A program made the position numbers and the translations under genes. From NCBI GenBank assembly GCA_003561715.1, contig PWVU01000008.1:1-5060 (forward strand): a stretch of 5,060 bases of DNA. Reading direction: 5' to 3'. Source of the stretch: Candidatus Kaiserbacteria bacterium. GTDB lineage: Bacteria > Patescibacteriota > Minisyncoccia > Phycocordibacterales > UBA12088. Shown piece after piece: positions 1 to 4,386 of the stretch. The notes beneath the pieces were generated by a model. That model did not search any database. It was given only the letters and a program-made list of their open reading frames with translations, and was not told the DNA's origin. Position 1 is the first letter of the stretch, and each line of letters starts with the position of its first letter.

Positions 1-69
1 CGAACGCAGTGAGACACCGCGCTGACTCCTTGTAAGCGTATGGTTTCAGATCTATTTCACTCCCCTCTC

Positions 70-115
<46 letters not shown>

Positions 116-322
116 TTCATGTGTATTTAGCCTTACCGGTTAGTACCGGCAGATTCACACGAGCTATTCGTGTCTCGCGCTACTCAGGTATAACGACAAG
201 GAAGATATATGATTTTCGCGTACGGGGCTGTTACCCGCTGGGGCCGTGCTTCCCAACACGTTCCGCTAACCATACATTTTGTAACTTCCTACATGCAAGC
301 ATGTCACCGTTACCCTACAACC

Positions 323-484
323 CCGAGCACATCGCGCGAAGCGCGATGTGCGAGCGTTTAGCGTTCAGTCATTAGCGTTCAGGCCAAAAACACTTTGTGT
401 TTTTGGCGGCGCGACTTCGTCGCGCTCTAAACGCTCTACGCTTTTCGCTCAACGCTCACATCGCATTCCATGCGATGTGCTCGG
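323..484 (-). other. Palindrome-rich expansion (IVS-like) in the 23S rRNA gene
   Basis: At this hairpin (about E. coli position 275-290) B. subtilis has a stem of about 20 nt; here it is replaced by about 160 nt. An outer 13-bp stem joins 323-335 with 472-484. Inside lie four perfect hairpins with 3-nt loops: 328-350, 383-407, 409-425 and 457-479. A 10-bp helix joins 352-361 with 427-436. The hairpins 328-350 and 457-479 are near copies and compete with the outer stem. A direct repeat, TTAGCGTTCAG, occurs at 358-368 and 372-382. There is no ORF of interest and no group I or II intron core that I can recognise. It may stay in the mature rRNA or be cut out as an intervening sequence by RNase III; the sequence does not decide this. 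Confidence 0.85.
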
Positions 485-530
485 TTTGGGCTCCTTCCGT
501 TTCGCTCGCCGCTACTCAGGAAATACCGGG

Positions 531-577
531 AATTCCATTCCTCTCGATCAATGGACGATCGAAAAGAACGAAACTCC
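531..577 (-). other. Second 23S expansion: rod-like hairpin
   Basis: Between the conserved GAGGAAAAGA block and GTAGCGGCG, where E. coli has only a short helix (about positions 215-240), this gene carries an extra hairpin. A 12-bp stem, with two G-U pairs in the RNA, joins 538-549 with 557-568 around a 7-nt loop. A 6-bp stem (531-536 with 572-577, one G-U pair) lies below it. The smooth stacking indicates a structured rRNA expansion rather than a broken gene. Confidence 0.75.
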
Positions 578-633
578 GCATATTGGTCTCTTTTCCTCCG
601 GGTACTAAGATGTTTCAATTCCCCGGGTACGCC

Positions 634-767
634 CCCAGCACTAACTTTAGCATCGTTGTGCGTGCGCTTTTCGATATCCCGTAGAATATCGATTCGCAAC
701 GCTTTCATTGGACTTGTGTGCGTAATTCGTATTGCACAACAAGCACAATGCCAAAGTTAGTGCTGGG
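634..767 (-). other. Third 23S expansion: three-way-junction insertion
   Basis: This is at the tip of the hairpin that in E. coli occupies about positions 150-176. A perfect 15-bp basal stem joins 634-648 with 753-767. Inside are two arms: one with the stem 671-677/686-692, and one with 706-710/746-750 continuing into 713-721/734-743 with a single bulge. The insertion adds about 100 nt. It resembles the structured intervening sequences known near the 5' end of 23S in other bacteria, although those sit at a nearby helix (about position 130). Whether it is excised is unknown. Confidence 0.8.
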
Positions 768-907
768 TCACTGACAGAGCCAGTGGGGTTTCCCCATTCA
801 GAGATCTCCGGATCAAAGGTTGCTCGGCACCTCCCCGAAGCTTATCGCAGCCTGCTACGTCTTTCATCGCCACATGAAGCCTAGGCATCCACCATACGCC
901 CTTACTG

Positions 908-930
908 TAGATTTCCTATCAGGAAATCTA
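908..930 (-). other. Perfect 10-bp hairpin across the 23S 5' end
   Basis: Arms 908-917 and 921-930 are perfectly complementary with a 3-nt loop. One arm contains the presumed first bases of mature 23S, which should pair with the 23S 3' end in the mature molecule. The hairpin therefore offers an alternative pairing for the precursor before the 3' end is made. The role is inferred. Confidence 0.5.
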
Positions 931-967
931 AAAACCGTTTTTAACTTTGTGATTGATTGCTTTTTTG

Positions 968-1000
968 CCGAGCACCCATGCAATAGGTACTCGACTGCTC
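968..1000 (-). other. Stem-loop in the 23S precursor leader
   Basis: CGAGCA and TGCTCG form a 6-bp base stem, with an inner ACC/GGT pairing. It lies in the gene-free leader 916-1253 between the boxA-like sequence and mature 23S. No tRNA fold could be built here or elsewhere in the leader. Confidence 0.35.
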
Positions 1001-1080
1001 GTGAATGTATTACGTAGATGATGCACGCGCCCAGAAAGACCTCAATTGATGTCAAGCACGTGCGTCCACGCAATACCCGC

Positions 1081-1109
1081 CTCATTTCTATCACCACGAT
1101 AGAAATGAG
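1081..1109 (-). other. 12-bp leader stem-loop just after the boxA-like site
   Basis: Arms 1081-1092 and 1098-1109 pair perfectly around a 5-nt loop. On the minus strand it follows the boxA-like sequence by 16 nt, the position where boxB or boxC-type hairpins are found in rRNA leaders of other bacteria. It has no T-tract, so it is not a terminator. A role in antitermination or precursor processing is inferred from position only. Confidence 0.5.
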
Positions 1110-1125
1110 ATTTCGTTGATGTATG

Positions 1126-1140
1126 AAGTTGTCAAAGATC
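1126..1140 (-). promoter_or_regulatory. boxA-like antitermination site
   Basis: The minus strand reads GATCTTTGACAACTT, close to rRNA leader boxA sequences such as E. coli TGCTCTTTAACAA, the site where NusB and S10 load to protect rRNA transcripts from termination. It lies 13 nt after the end of the T-run of the leader hairpin at 1154-1177 and about 210 nt before mature 23S. It also contains TTGACA, but no plausible -10 lies 16-18 nt downstream, so a promoter is less likely. Confidence 0.55.
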
Positions 1141-1153
1141 CTGCTTATGGCTC

Positions 1154-1177
1154 AAAAAAAACCGCTCGGAGCGGTTT
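1154..1177 (-). terminator. Intrinsic-terminator-like hairpin inside the 23S leader
   Basis: On the minus strand AAACCGCT and AGCGGTTT form an 8-bp stem with a 3-nt loop, and the T-run overlaps and follows the stem (eight T at 1161-1154). This is a textbook Rho-independent terminator, about 75 nt after the predicted start of transcription and just before boxA. It may attenuate 23S transcription, end a short independent RNA of about 100 nt, or block read-through from upstream. Confidence 0.7.
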
Positions 1178-1259
1178 GGTGAGACAACGCCAACGTATCG
1201 GGCTATCTCGTCCGCTCTACACAACGATTAGTTTTAAATCCCATAAACACGTGAACGTA

Positions 1260-1287
1260 AGTATATAGAAAGAAAACGGATTGTCAA
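1260..1287 (-). promoter_or_regulatory. Predicted sigma-70-type promoter of the 23S gene
   Basis: The minus strand has a perfect TTGACA (1287-1282), a 16-nt spacer and TATACT (1265-1260), giving a start near 1253. It lies about 340 nt upstream of mature 23S and about 330 nt downstream of the preceding gene. It is the strongest promoter match in the window, as expected for an rRNA unit. Its presence supports 23S being transcribed without an upstream 16S. Confidence 0.7.
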
Positions 1288-1316
1288 CAATTGGCATATG
1301 CTGAAACACGCACGGA

Positions 1317-1346
1317 TGTTTTGAGTCATCGTATCGACTCAAAACA
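1317..1346. repeat. 11-bp inverted repeat upstream of the 23S promoter
   Basis: Arms 1317-1327 and 1336-1346 are perfectly complementary with an 8-nt loop. It sits about 30 bp upstream of the -35 box and has no T-tract on either strand, although the arms contain runs of four T or A. It could be a regulator-binding site, or a weak terminator for read-through from 1616. Confidence 0.5.
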
Positions 1347-1403
1347 GCAAAAACGTCCCACAAAAGACTATATTTGGCTCTTTATCTGCACCCGGGGAGT
1401 AAG

Positions 1404-1433
1404 TATGCATATTGTAAAAAACTGCTATGCATA
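1404..1433. repeat. Paired 8-bp palindromes TATGCATA
   Basis: TATGCATA occurs at 1404-1411 and 1426-1433, exactly 22 bp apart, about two helical turns. They lie in the gene-free stretch 1347-1543, where I see no ORF, tRNA or clear promoter. Spacing on one DNA face is what a dimeric DNA-binding protein would use. The function is inferred. Confidence 0.35.
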
Positions 1434-1543
1434 GTTCGAGCTCAGCATGTGGGGAATACCCTGTGGAATACGGTAGAGTAGTGCGGGGATACACTTCACG
1501 TGTGAACCATGCGCTATCGTATGTATTCGAAAACGGTTACGCC

Positions 1544-1586
1544 AAAACGAGATGACGGGGCGCAGAGCGCCCCGTCATTGCGTTTT
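1544..1586 (-). terminator. Bidirectional-type terminator after the membrane protein gene
   Basis: A 12-bp GC-rich stem (1552-1563 with 1567-1578, loop AGA) sits on a 2x2 internal loop and a 6-bp AAAACG/CGTTTT stem (1544-1549 with 1581-1586). On the minus strand it starts 30 nt after the stop codon at 1616 and ends in CGTTTT. The T-run is short, so efficiency is uncertain, but position and shape fit a terminator for the gene at 2305-1616. Confidence 0.7.
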
Positions 1587-1615
1587 CACATCGCACACAC
1601 CTTGGTGCGCGCGAA

Positions 1616-2305
1616 CTATTTTCGCGCCGTCAAACTCTCGTGCGCCGATGCAACGATCTTTGCCGCGGTATCGCGTCCGCCAAGACCGAACGCGAGTCCG
1701 GTTGCCAGCGAAAGAGCAACTACAATACCGGTAAACAGGATCTGCAAGAATTCCTGTGCAACACCCAACTGGTTGAGTGCCGCAAAGAATGCAAATACCC
1801 AGATCGCCGTGCGCGCAACTGTTCCCAAAAACTCGGCGGATGTAACATTGGCGCTTTTAGCGGCACCCGTGACAAAGTTTTGCACCACCTCGGAAAGCAC
1901 CGCCGCGACCATAAGAATAAGGACCGCAACAAACACCTGTGGCAAGAAGCGCAAGACTACATCCGTCAAGAAGAAGCTGACCTGATGCAATTTCATTACA
2001 TCAAGAGCCGCCACCAGGAAGACTGCGAAGATAAACCACTTCACCAGCGCGCCCAAAAATCCCCCCGCGCTCAAGCGATATCCGGAGCGCTCGACAAACG
2101 ACTGTACGCCAAGTCGCGCAAGCACATCGTCGATCTTTAGTGCACCGATAAGACCGGAAACCACTTTCCCCAAGGTCTTGCCGATCGCCCAACCAACGAT
2201 GAGTATGGCAAGCGCGGCGAGTACGTTTGGTAATAAAAGTGCAATCTGATACCAGAGATCCTGGAACGATCGCAACAATACTTCAGTCCATGTGTTCAGT
2301 TCCAT
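1616..2305 (-). CDS. Five-helix membrane protein, CmpX/MscS 'TM helix' type
   Basis: This 229-residue protein has about five hydrophobic segments, near residues 20-42, 84-105, 118-142, 160-182 and 188-209. The end motif GLAFGLGGRDTAAK (residues 203-216) is characteristic of the conserved TM-helix family related to mechanosensitive channels (CmpX-like), where helix pairs repeat. The large beta-rich cytoplasmic domain of true MscS is absent, since the protein ends 19 residues after the last helix. A role as a small membrane channel or osmotic-stress protein is a family inference. The ATG at 2305 is chosen because it gives the full first helix; the upstream sequence CCAATAACCT has no Shine-Dalgarno core. 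It probably has its own promoter (2448-2420), giving a 5' UTR of about 108 nt, and a terminator at 1586-1544. I am fairly sure of the family and unsure of the function. Confidence 0.85.
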   Translation of the reverse strand: MELNTWTEVLLRSFQDLWYQIALLLPNVLAALAILIVGWAIGKTLGKVVSGLIGALKIDDVLARLGVQSFVERSGYRLSAGGFLGALVKWFIFAVFLVAALDVMKLHQVSFFLTDVVLRFLPQVFVAVLILMVAAVLSEVVQNFVTGAAKSANVTSAEFLGTVARTAIWVFAFFAALNQLGVAQEFLQILFTGIVVALSLATGLAFGLGGRDTAAKIVASAHESLTARK

Positions 2306-2419
2306 AGGTTATTGGTAGGTGCACAAACGCATTCCCCCGGCGCGCGCACCCATGAATACTTAACAAATAACTAATAACGACCTGTTCCCATATCATACCA
2401 CGTATCGAGGGAGCGCTAC

Positions 2420-2448
2420 GCCATACTAACCACAGGGGCGATTGTCAA
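2420..2448 (-). promoter_or_regulatory. Predicted promoter of the membrane protein gene
   Basis: The minus strand has TTGACA (2448-2443), a 17-nt spacer and TATGGC (2425-2420). The -35 box overlaps the stop codon of the upstream winged-helix gene. The start would be near 2413. The -10 is imperfect. The remaining gap 2306-2419 contains only AT-rich sequence with ACTAATAAC-type repeats. Confidence 0.5.
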
Positions 2449-3053
2449 GAAATGTCGATTTTGTCCAATAACACCAAATGCGGGTAATCGAACACGTCCC
2501 GTATGAGACGATCTTGTATGCTGGAGCGATAGTAAAAATCCTCTGTCGAGAGACATGCGTATGAAAGCTCTCTACCCGCCTCGATCTCGTACGTACGGAT
2601 CGCCTGCGCCAATGCATCCTCGTCAATTTTGTCGCCCACGACCAAGAGGTCGAGTCGCTGTTCCCAGTTGTGCATAAAAAATCCACTTGCAACAATGAGA
2701 CGCATGCGCCCAGTCGAACGGATCAAGCGCATAAGCTGATCAGGCGACATGGTGATCGTTTCAAGAAGGAATTGCCGCAATGATTCGTAGAGCGGATTTG
2801 CAGTGTCAATTTGAAATCCTTGGAGTTTGCGTTTCTGGGCGCGTCCGTTCTTTTCGATCGTCGTCGTGAATTCCTTCTTTTTTATGATCTCGGCACGTAC
2901 CAACGCCGCCGCTTCGCGCGCAACGACCGCGGGCGTGGTGCGAATACGCTTGGCAATTGTCTCTTTGTCGTACACCTCGCTCGGATTGAACATACACAAA
3001 CGCAAGAGGCGCGTGCGCGCCGTTCCCCCCATCAATTTTGCCACCATATCCAT
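2445..3053 (-). CDS. Winged-helix protein with degenerate nucleotidyltransferase-like domain
   Basis: The protein has 202 residues from the chosen start. Residues about 10-85 look like a winged helix-turn-helix: a helix (TARTRLLRLCMF), then ETIAKRIRTTPAVVAREAAAL as the HTH, then a basic wing (KKKEFTTTIEKNGRAQKRK). The C-terminal half, from about 110, has the hydrophobic strand LIVASGFF and then RLDLLVVG, the layout of minimal nucleotidyltransferase domains. The usual GS...DxD catalytic signature is not intact: the first Asp of DxD is Arg here, so catalysis is unlikely. It may be a transcription regulator or an antitoxin-like relic. An ATG at 3104 would add a 17-residue hydrophobic leader, but a TGCTACAAT promoter element lies inside that extension, only about 10 nt before the ATG at 3053, so I prefer 3053. 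It has no obvious operon partner; the next gene has its own promoter. Confidence 0.7.
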   Translation of the reverse strand: MDMVAKLMGGTARTRLLRLCMFNPSEVYDKETIAKRIRTTPAVVAREAAALVRAEIIKKKEFTTTIEKNGRAQKRKLQGFQIDTANPLYESLRQFLLETITMSPDQLMRLIRSTGRMRLIVASGFFMHNWEQRLDLLVVGDKIDEDALAQAIRTYEIEAGRELSYACLSTEDFYYRSSIQDRLIRDVFDYPHLVLLDKIDIS

Positions 3054-3063
3054 AGCGAGTGCT

Positions 3064-3072
3064 ATTGTAGCA
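3064..3072 (-). promoter_or_regulatory. Extended -10 promoter element, near-leaderless start
   Basis: The minus strand reads TGCTACAAT, an extended -10 (TGN then TACAAT). No good -35 lies 16-18 nt upstream, as is common for extended -10 promoters. Transcription would start 3-5 nt before the ATG at 3053, so the mRNA would be almost leaderless and could carry no Shine-Dalgarno site. Confidence 0.5.
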
Positions 3073-3125
3073 TAGGTGAAAATTATGAACGGGAAGAGCG
3101 CCACGCGACACCCTCCCCGTCAATT

Positions 3126-3145
3126 GCGGAGCACGAGTGCTCCGC
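3126..3145 (-). terminator. 8-bp stem-loop after the small ORF, possible weak terminator
   Basis: GCGGAGCA and TGCTCCGC form a perfect 8-bp stem with a 4-nt loop, starting 15 nt after the stop codon of the 43-residue ORF. No T-run follows on the minus strand, so termination is doubtful; it could instead protect a 3' end. Confidence 0.3.
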
Positions 3146-3160
3146 CGTATTTCGGCTCCC

Positions 3161-3292
3161 CTAGCCCAGCGGAACAATCGGGGTGGGCTGCAATATTGGA
3201 TCGTAAGGCGGCATTCCCGCGTCCCAGAGTACGAAGAGAGCCGCGAAAACAAGAAGGACGGCGATTGAGAAAATGGGGAGGATGATGCGCAT
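3161..3292 (-). CDS. Possible 43-residue single-pass membrane peptide
   Basis: ATG at 3292 opens a 43-codon frame ending in TAG at 3163-3161. The N-terminus has one Arg and then a long hydrophobic run (residues 3-22, IILPIFSIAVLLVFAALFVL), followed by a Pro-rich tail of 20 residues (PPYDPILQP, then TPIVPLG). A GGAG core lies 7 nt before the ATG, the only convincing ribosome-binding site in the window. Many tiny bacterial membrane peptides have this build (one helix, short tail). There is no recognisable family and no lipobox cysteine. It sits between the palindrome 3392-3353 and the winged-helix gene on the same strand. It could be a chance ORF; the ribosome-binding site and the clean single helix are the arguments for it. 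Confidence 0.45.
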   Translation of the reverse strand: MRIILPIFSIAVLLVFAALFVLWDAGMPPYDPILQPTPIVPLG

Positions 3293-3352
3293 CCCGAGAC
3301 TCCACTCTTTTTGCTTGGCAACAATGAGTGAACAACAAACTCTTTCTTTGCA

Positions 3353-3392
3353 AACTCAAATCGCGCGGGCATGTGCCCGCGCGATTTGAGTT
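3353..3392. terminator. Perfect 19-bp GC-rich palindrome, likely rplJ-rplL terminator
   Basis: Arms 3353-3371 and 3374-3392 match perfectly around the two bases TG. Its minus-strand side starts 18 nt after the outer copy of the 19-bp direct repeat, and ends in GATTTGAGTTTGC, a poor T-run. The plus strand is followed by a 7-T run (3398-3404), but no plus-strand gene precedes it. If the 433-nt element is mentally removed, it would lie about 20 nt beyond the rplL stop, a normal terminator position. Confidence 0.6.
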
Positions 3393-3409
3393 GTCTATTT
3401 TTTTGTTTG

Positions 3410-3428
3410 GTTACTTCAGCGTCACCTT
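3410..3428 (-). repeat. 19-bp direct repeat, distal copy (rplL 3'-end duplicate)
   Basis: The minus strand reads AAGGTGACGCTGAAGTAAC, identical to 3861-3843, which encodes the last residues of L12 plus its stop codon. The copies are 433 bp apart. The flanks differ completely on the distal side. This is either a target-site duplication, an att-like duplication, or the relic of a tandem copying event. Confidence 0.9.
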
Positions 3429-3842
3429 GTCACAAGTCGCTAAGGGTTATTCGGAGCAGAGCTCCTCAAATCCTAAGCGCTGCGAAGCTTTGCACTTGAT
3501 TTTCTAACTCACTTCGCTTGTAAGATAATCTATGCCCGCCTCAGCGCTTTGTCGTCCCTCGGACGCGCGCTTCCGGCTCTAACGTTACCCTTCCGTATTA
3601 CTTCAGGGTAACGTTAGCTCCGTCACAGTCACTAACGTATTTTTTCCTTCGATCAAAATACGAAGTGCTCTGACCTGGTCTCAGCCCTCTCTCGTACCTG
3701 GGCACGCGGGCTCTTCTTACAGAAGCTGTACACCTTTTGGATATTTACTTCGCTCTATCGAGACTCAGAAATATCTCAAAAGGTCTTGCGATGCTCCAAG
3801 CATTCGCATCTCACGGCTCTGGAGCTAAGGCTCCGCTTCCGT
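3429..3842 (-). other. Non-coding, hairpin-rich element downstream of rplL
   Basis: No credible ORF lies here on either strand. The stretch is dense with stems. In the part next to rplL (about 3622-3814) they are 3638-3645/3657-3664, an AGCCC/GGGCT helix (3687-3691 with 3712-3708), CCTTTTGGATATTT at 3732-3745 pairing with 3767-3782 with one bulge, and 3788-3796/3800-3808. In the distal part (3429-3574) they are GGAGC/GCTCC (3453-3457/3461-3465), a GATT/AATC long hairpin (3499-3531), and CGTCC/GGACG inside AGCGC/GCGCT (3543-3572). Both parts begin (plus strand) with GTCACA(A)GTC(A/G)CTAA and end with CGGCTCT, so they look like two diverged units. I recognise no known riboswitch, ribozyme, intron or tRNA. 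It may be a structured RNA in the rplL 3' UTR or an insertion element. Confidence 0.6.
3579..3617 (-). repeat. Second copy of the rplL-stop stem-loop
   Basis: Perfect 13-bp stem (3579-3591 with 3605-3617) with the 13-nt loop GAAGTAATACGGA (minus strand). The loop differs from the copy at rplL by one base, while the arms differ at eight positions, all in ways that keep or create pairs. Reading the minus strand in frame, the copy still spells the L12 tail as ANVTLK and stop. An alternative 7-bp pairing joins 3611-3617 with 3632-3638. Confidence 0.85.
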
Positions 3843-3867
3843 GTTACTTCAGCGTCACCTTAGCTCC
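3821..3867 (-). repeat. Stem-loop containing the rplL stop codon
   Basis: GGAGCTAAGG (3821-3830) pairs with CCTTAGCTCC (3858-3867), followed by a 3x3 internal loop, a 4-bp CGCT/AGCG stem and the 13-nt loop GAAGTAACACGGA (minus strand), which contains the TAA stop codon. The last codons of L12 form one arm. It is the first copy of the repeated stem-loop and may influence termination of translation or mRNA stability. Confidence 0.75.
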
Positions 3868-4350
3868 AGCTTCTTCGAGCTTTGCTTTGATCTCGTCCGC
3901 TTCTTCCTTGGCAACACCCTCTTTAATCATCGCGGGCGCGCCATCTACCATGTCTTTTGCCTCCTTGAGACCGAGACCGAGAATTTCCTTAACGACCTTA
4001 ATGACCGCGATCTTCTGCGCACCGGCATCAGTCAATTCTATTGATACCGTCGAGGAGCCGGCATCATCACCCGCATCTCCTCCCGCCGCAGGTCCCGCAA
4101 CTGCAACTGCCGCCGCAGATACACCAAACTTCTTCTCGAAGAGCTTCACAAGCTCATTAAGCTCAAGTACGCTCATCTCCTCGATCGCTGAAACGATCGC
4201 CTTGAATTTCTCGGGAACTTCAACCTCGGCTCCTGCGTCATCCGCAGGAGCGTCAGTTGCCGGAGTCGCCGCCTCTGCCGGAGCTTCAGTTGCTTCTTCG
4301 GTCTTCACTTCTTCGGTAGTCTCTTCTGTCTTTTGTGGTTCGTCTGACAT
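3844..4350 (-). CDS. rplL: 50S ribosomal protein L7/L12
   Basis: L12 is the mobile stalk protein that recruits and activates translation GTPases; its dimers bind the C-terminal helix of L10. At 168 residues it is longer than the usual 120-130. The dimerisation domain is at about 46-79 (VPEKFKAIVSAIEEMSVLEL onward), an Ala/Gly hinge at 80-100, and the factor-binding domain at 101-168, with the signature IAVIKVVKEILGLGLKEAKD. The extra 45 N-terminal residues are rich in Glu, Thr, Ala and Pro and look disordered. No internal Met before residue 59 allows a shorter start, so the extension appears to be translated. No Shine-Dalgarno core precedes the ATG; the upstream sequence is CTAAC-type repeats ending in CTAGCTT. 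The gene follows rplJ as usual, but rpoB does not follow. Its stop codon lies inside a conserved stem-loop. Confidence 0.98.
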   Translation of the reverse strand: MSDEPQKTEETTEEVKTEEATEAPAEAATPATDAPADDAGAEVEVPEKFKAIVSAIEEMSVLELNELVKLFEKKFGVSAAAVAVAGPAAGGDAGDDAGSSTVSIELTDAGAQKIAVIKVVKEILGLGLKEAKDMVDGAPAMIKEGVAKEEADEIKAKLEEAGAKVTLK

Positions 4351-4353
4351 AAG

Positions 4354-4381
4354 CTAGTTGTTAGTTTCTAGTTGTTAGTTT
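4354..4381 (-). repeat. Two tandem 14-bp repeats before rplL
   Basis: CTAGTTGTTAGTTT occurs twice in tandem, perfectly (4354-4367 and 4368-4381). On the minus strand this gives AACTAACAACTAG units ending 3 nt before the rplL start codon. They occupy the place of a ribosome-binding site and resemble the CTAAC repeats before rplJ. Confidence 0.85.
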
Positions 4382-4386
4382 CCAGT

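Noticed and set aside
323..484. CRISPR array suggested by repeated hairpins
   Set aside because: The repeats are not regularly spaced, differ in sequence and lie within an rRNA gene.
323..767. Self-splicing group I or group II introns in 23S
   Set aside because: The inserts are short, have no recognisable catalytic core, and sit at tips of variable helices.
1027..1055. Second TTGACA at 1055-1050 (minus) as a 23S promoter
   Set aside because: At 17 nt spacing the -10 would be GGGCGC, which is not credible.
1430..1475. DnaA-box-like TGTGG repeats and a TTCGA T-loop-like string, suggesting an origin or a tRNA
   Set aside because: The TGTGGAATA matches are weak and only two, with no dnaA nearby; no acceptor or T stem can be built around the TTCGA.
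3054..3104. Longer N-terminus for the winged-helix protein starting at 3104
   Set aside because: It adds a hydrophobic stretch unlike the rest of the protein, and a promoter element lies within it.
3579..3638. Integron attC site suggested by CTAACG...CGTTAG
   Set aside because: The bases do not fit the RYYYAAC/GTTRRRY consensus, and there is no integrase or cassette array.
3640..3760. GGGCTGAGA on the minus strand, as in TPP riboswitches
   Set aside because: The other conserved TPP blocks are absent, and the site lies downstream rather than upstream of a gene.
3410..3861. Diversity-generating retroelement template and variable repeats
   Set aside because: The repeat is only 19 bp and identical, there is no adenine-specific variation, and no reverse transcriptase is in the window.
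3737..4357. 206-codon plus-strand ORF
   Set aside because: It is antisense to rplL; the Ser/Ala-rich translation is the mirror of the biased L12 coding sequence.
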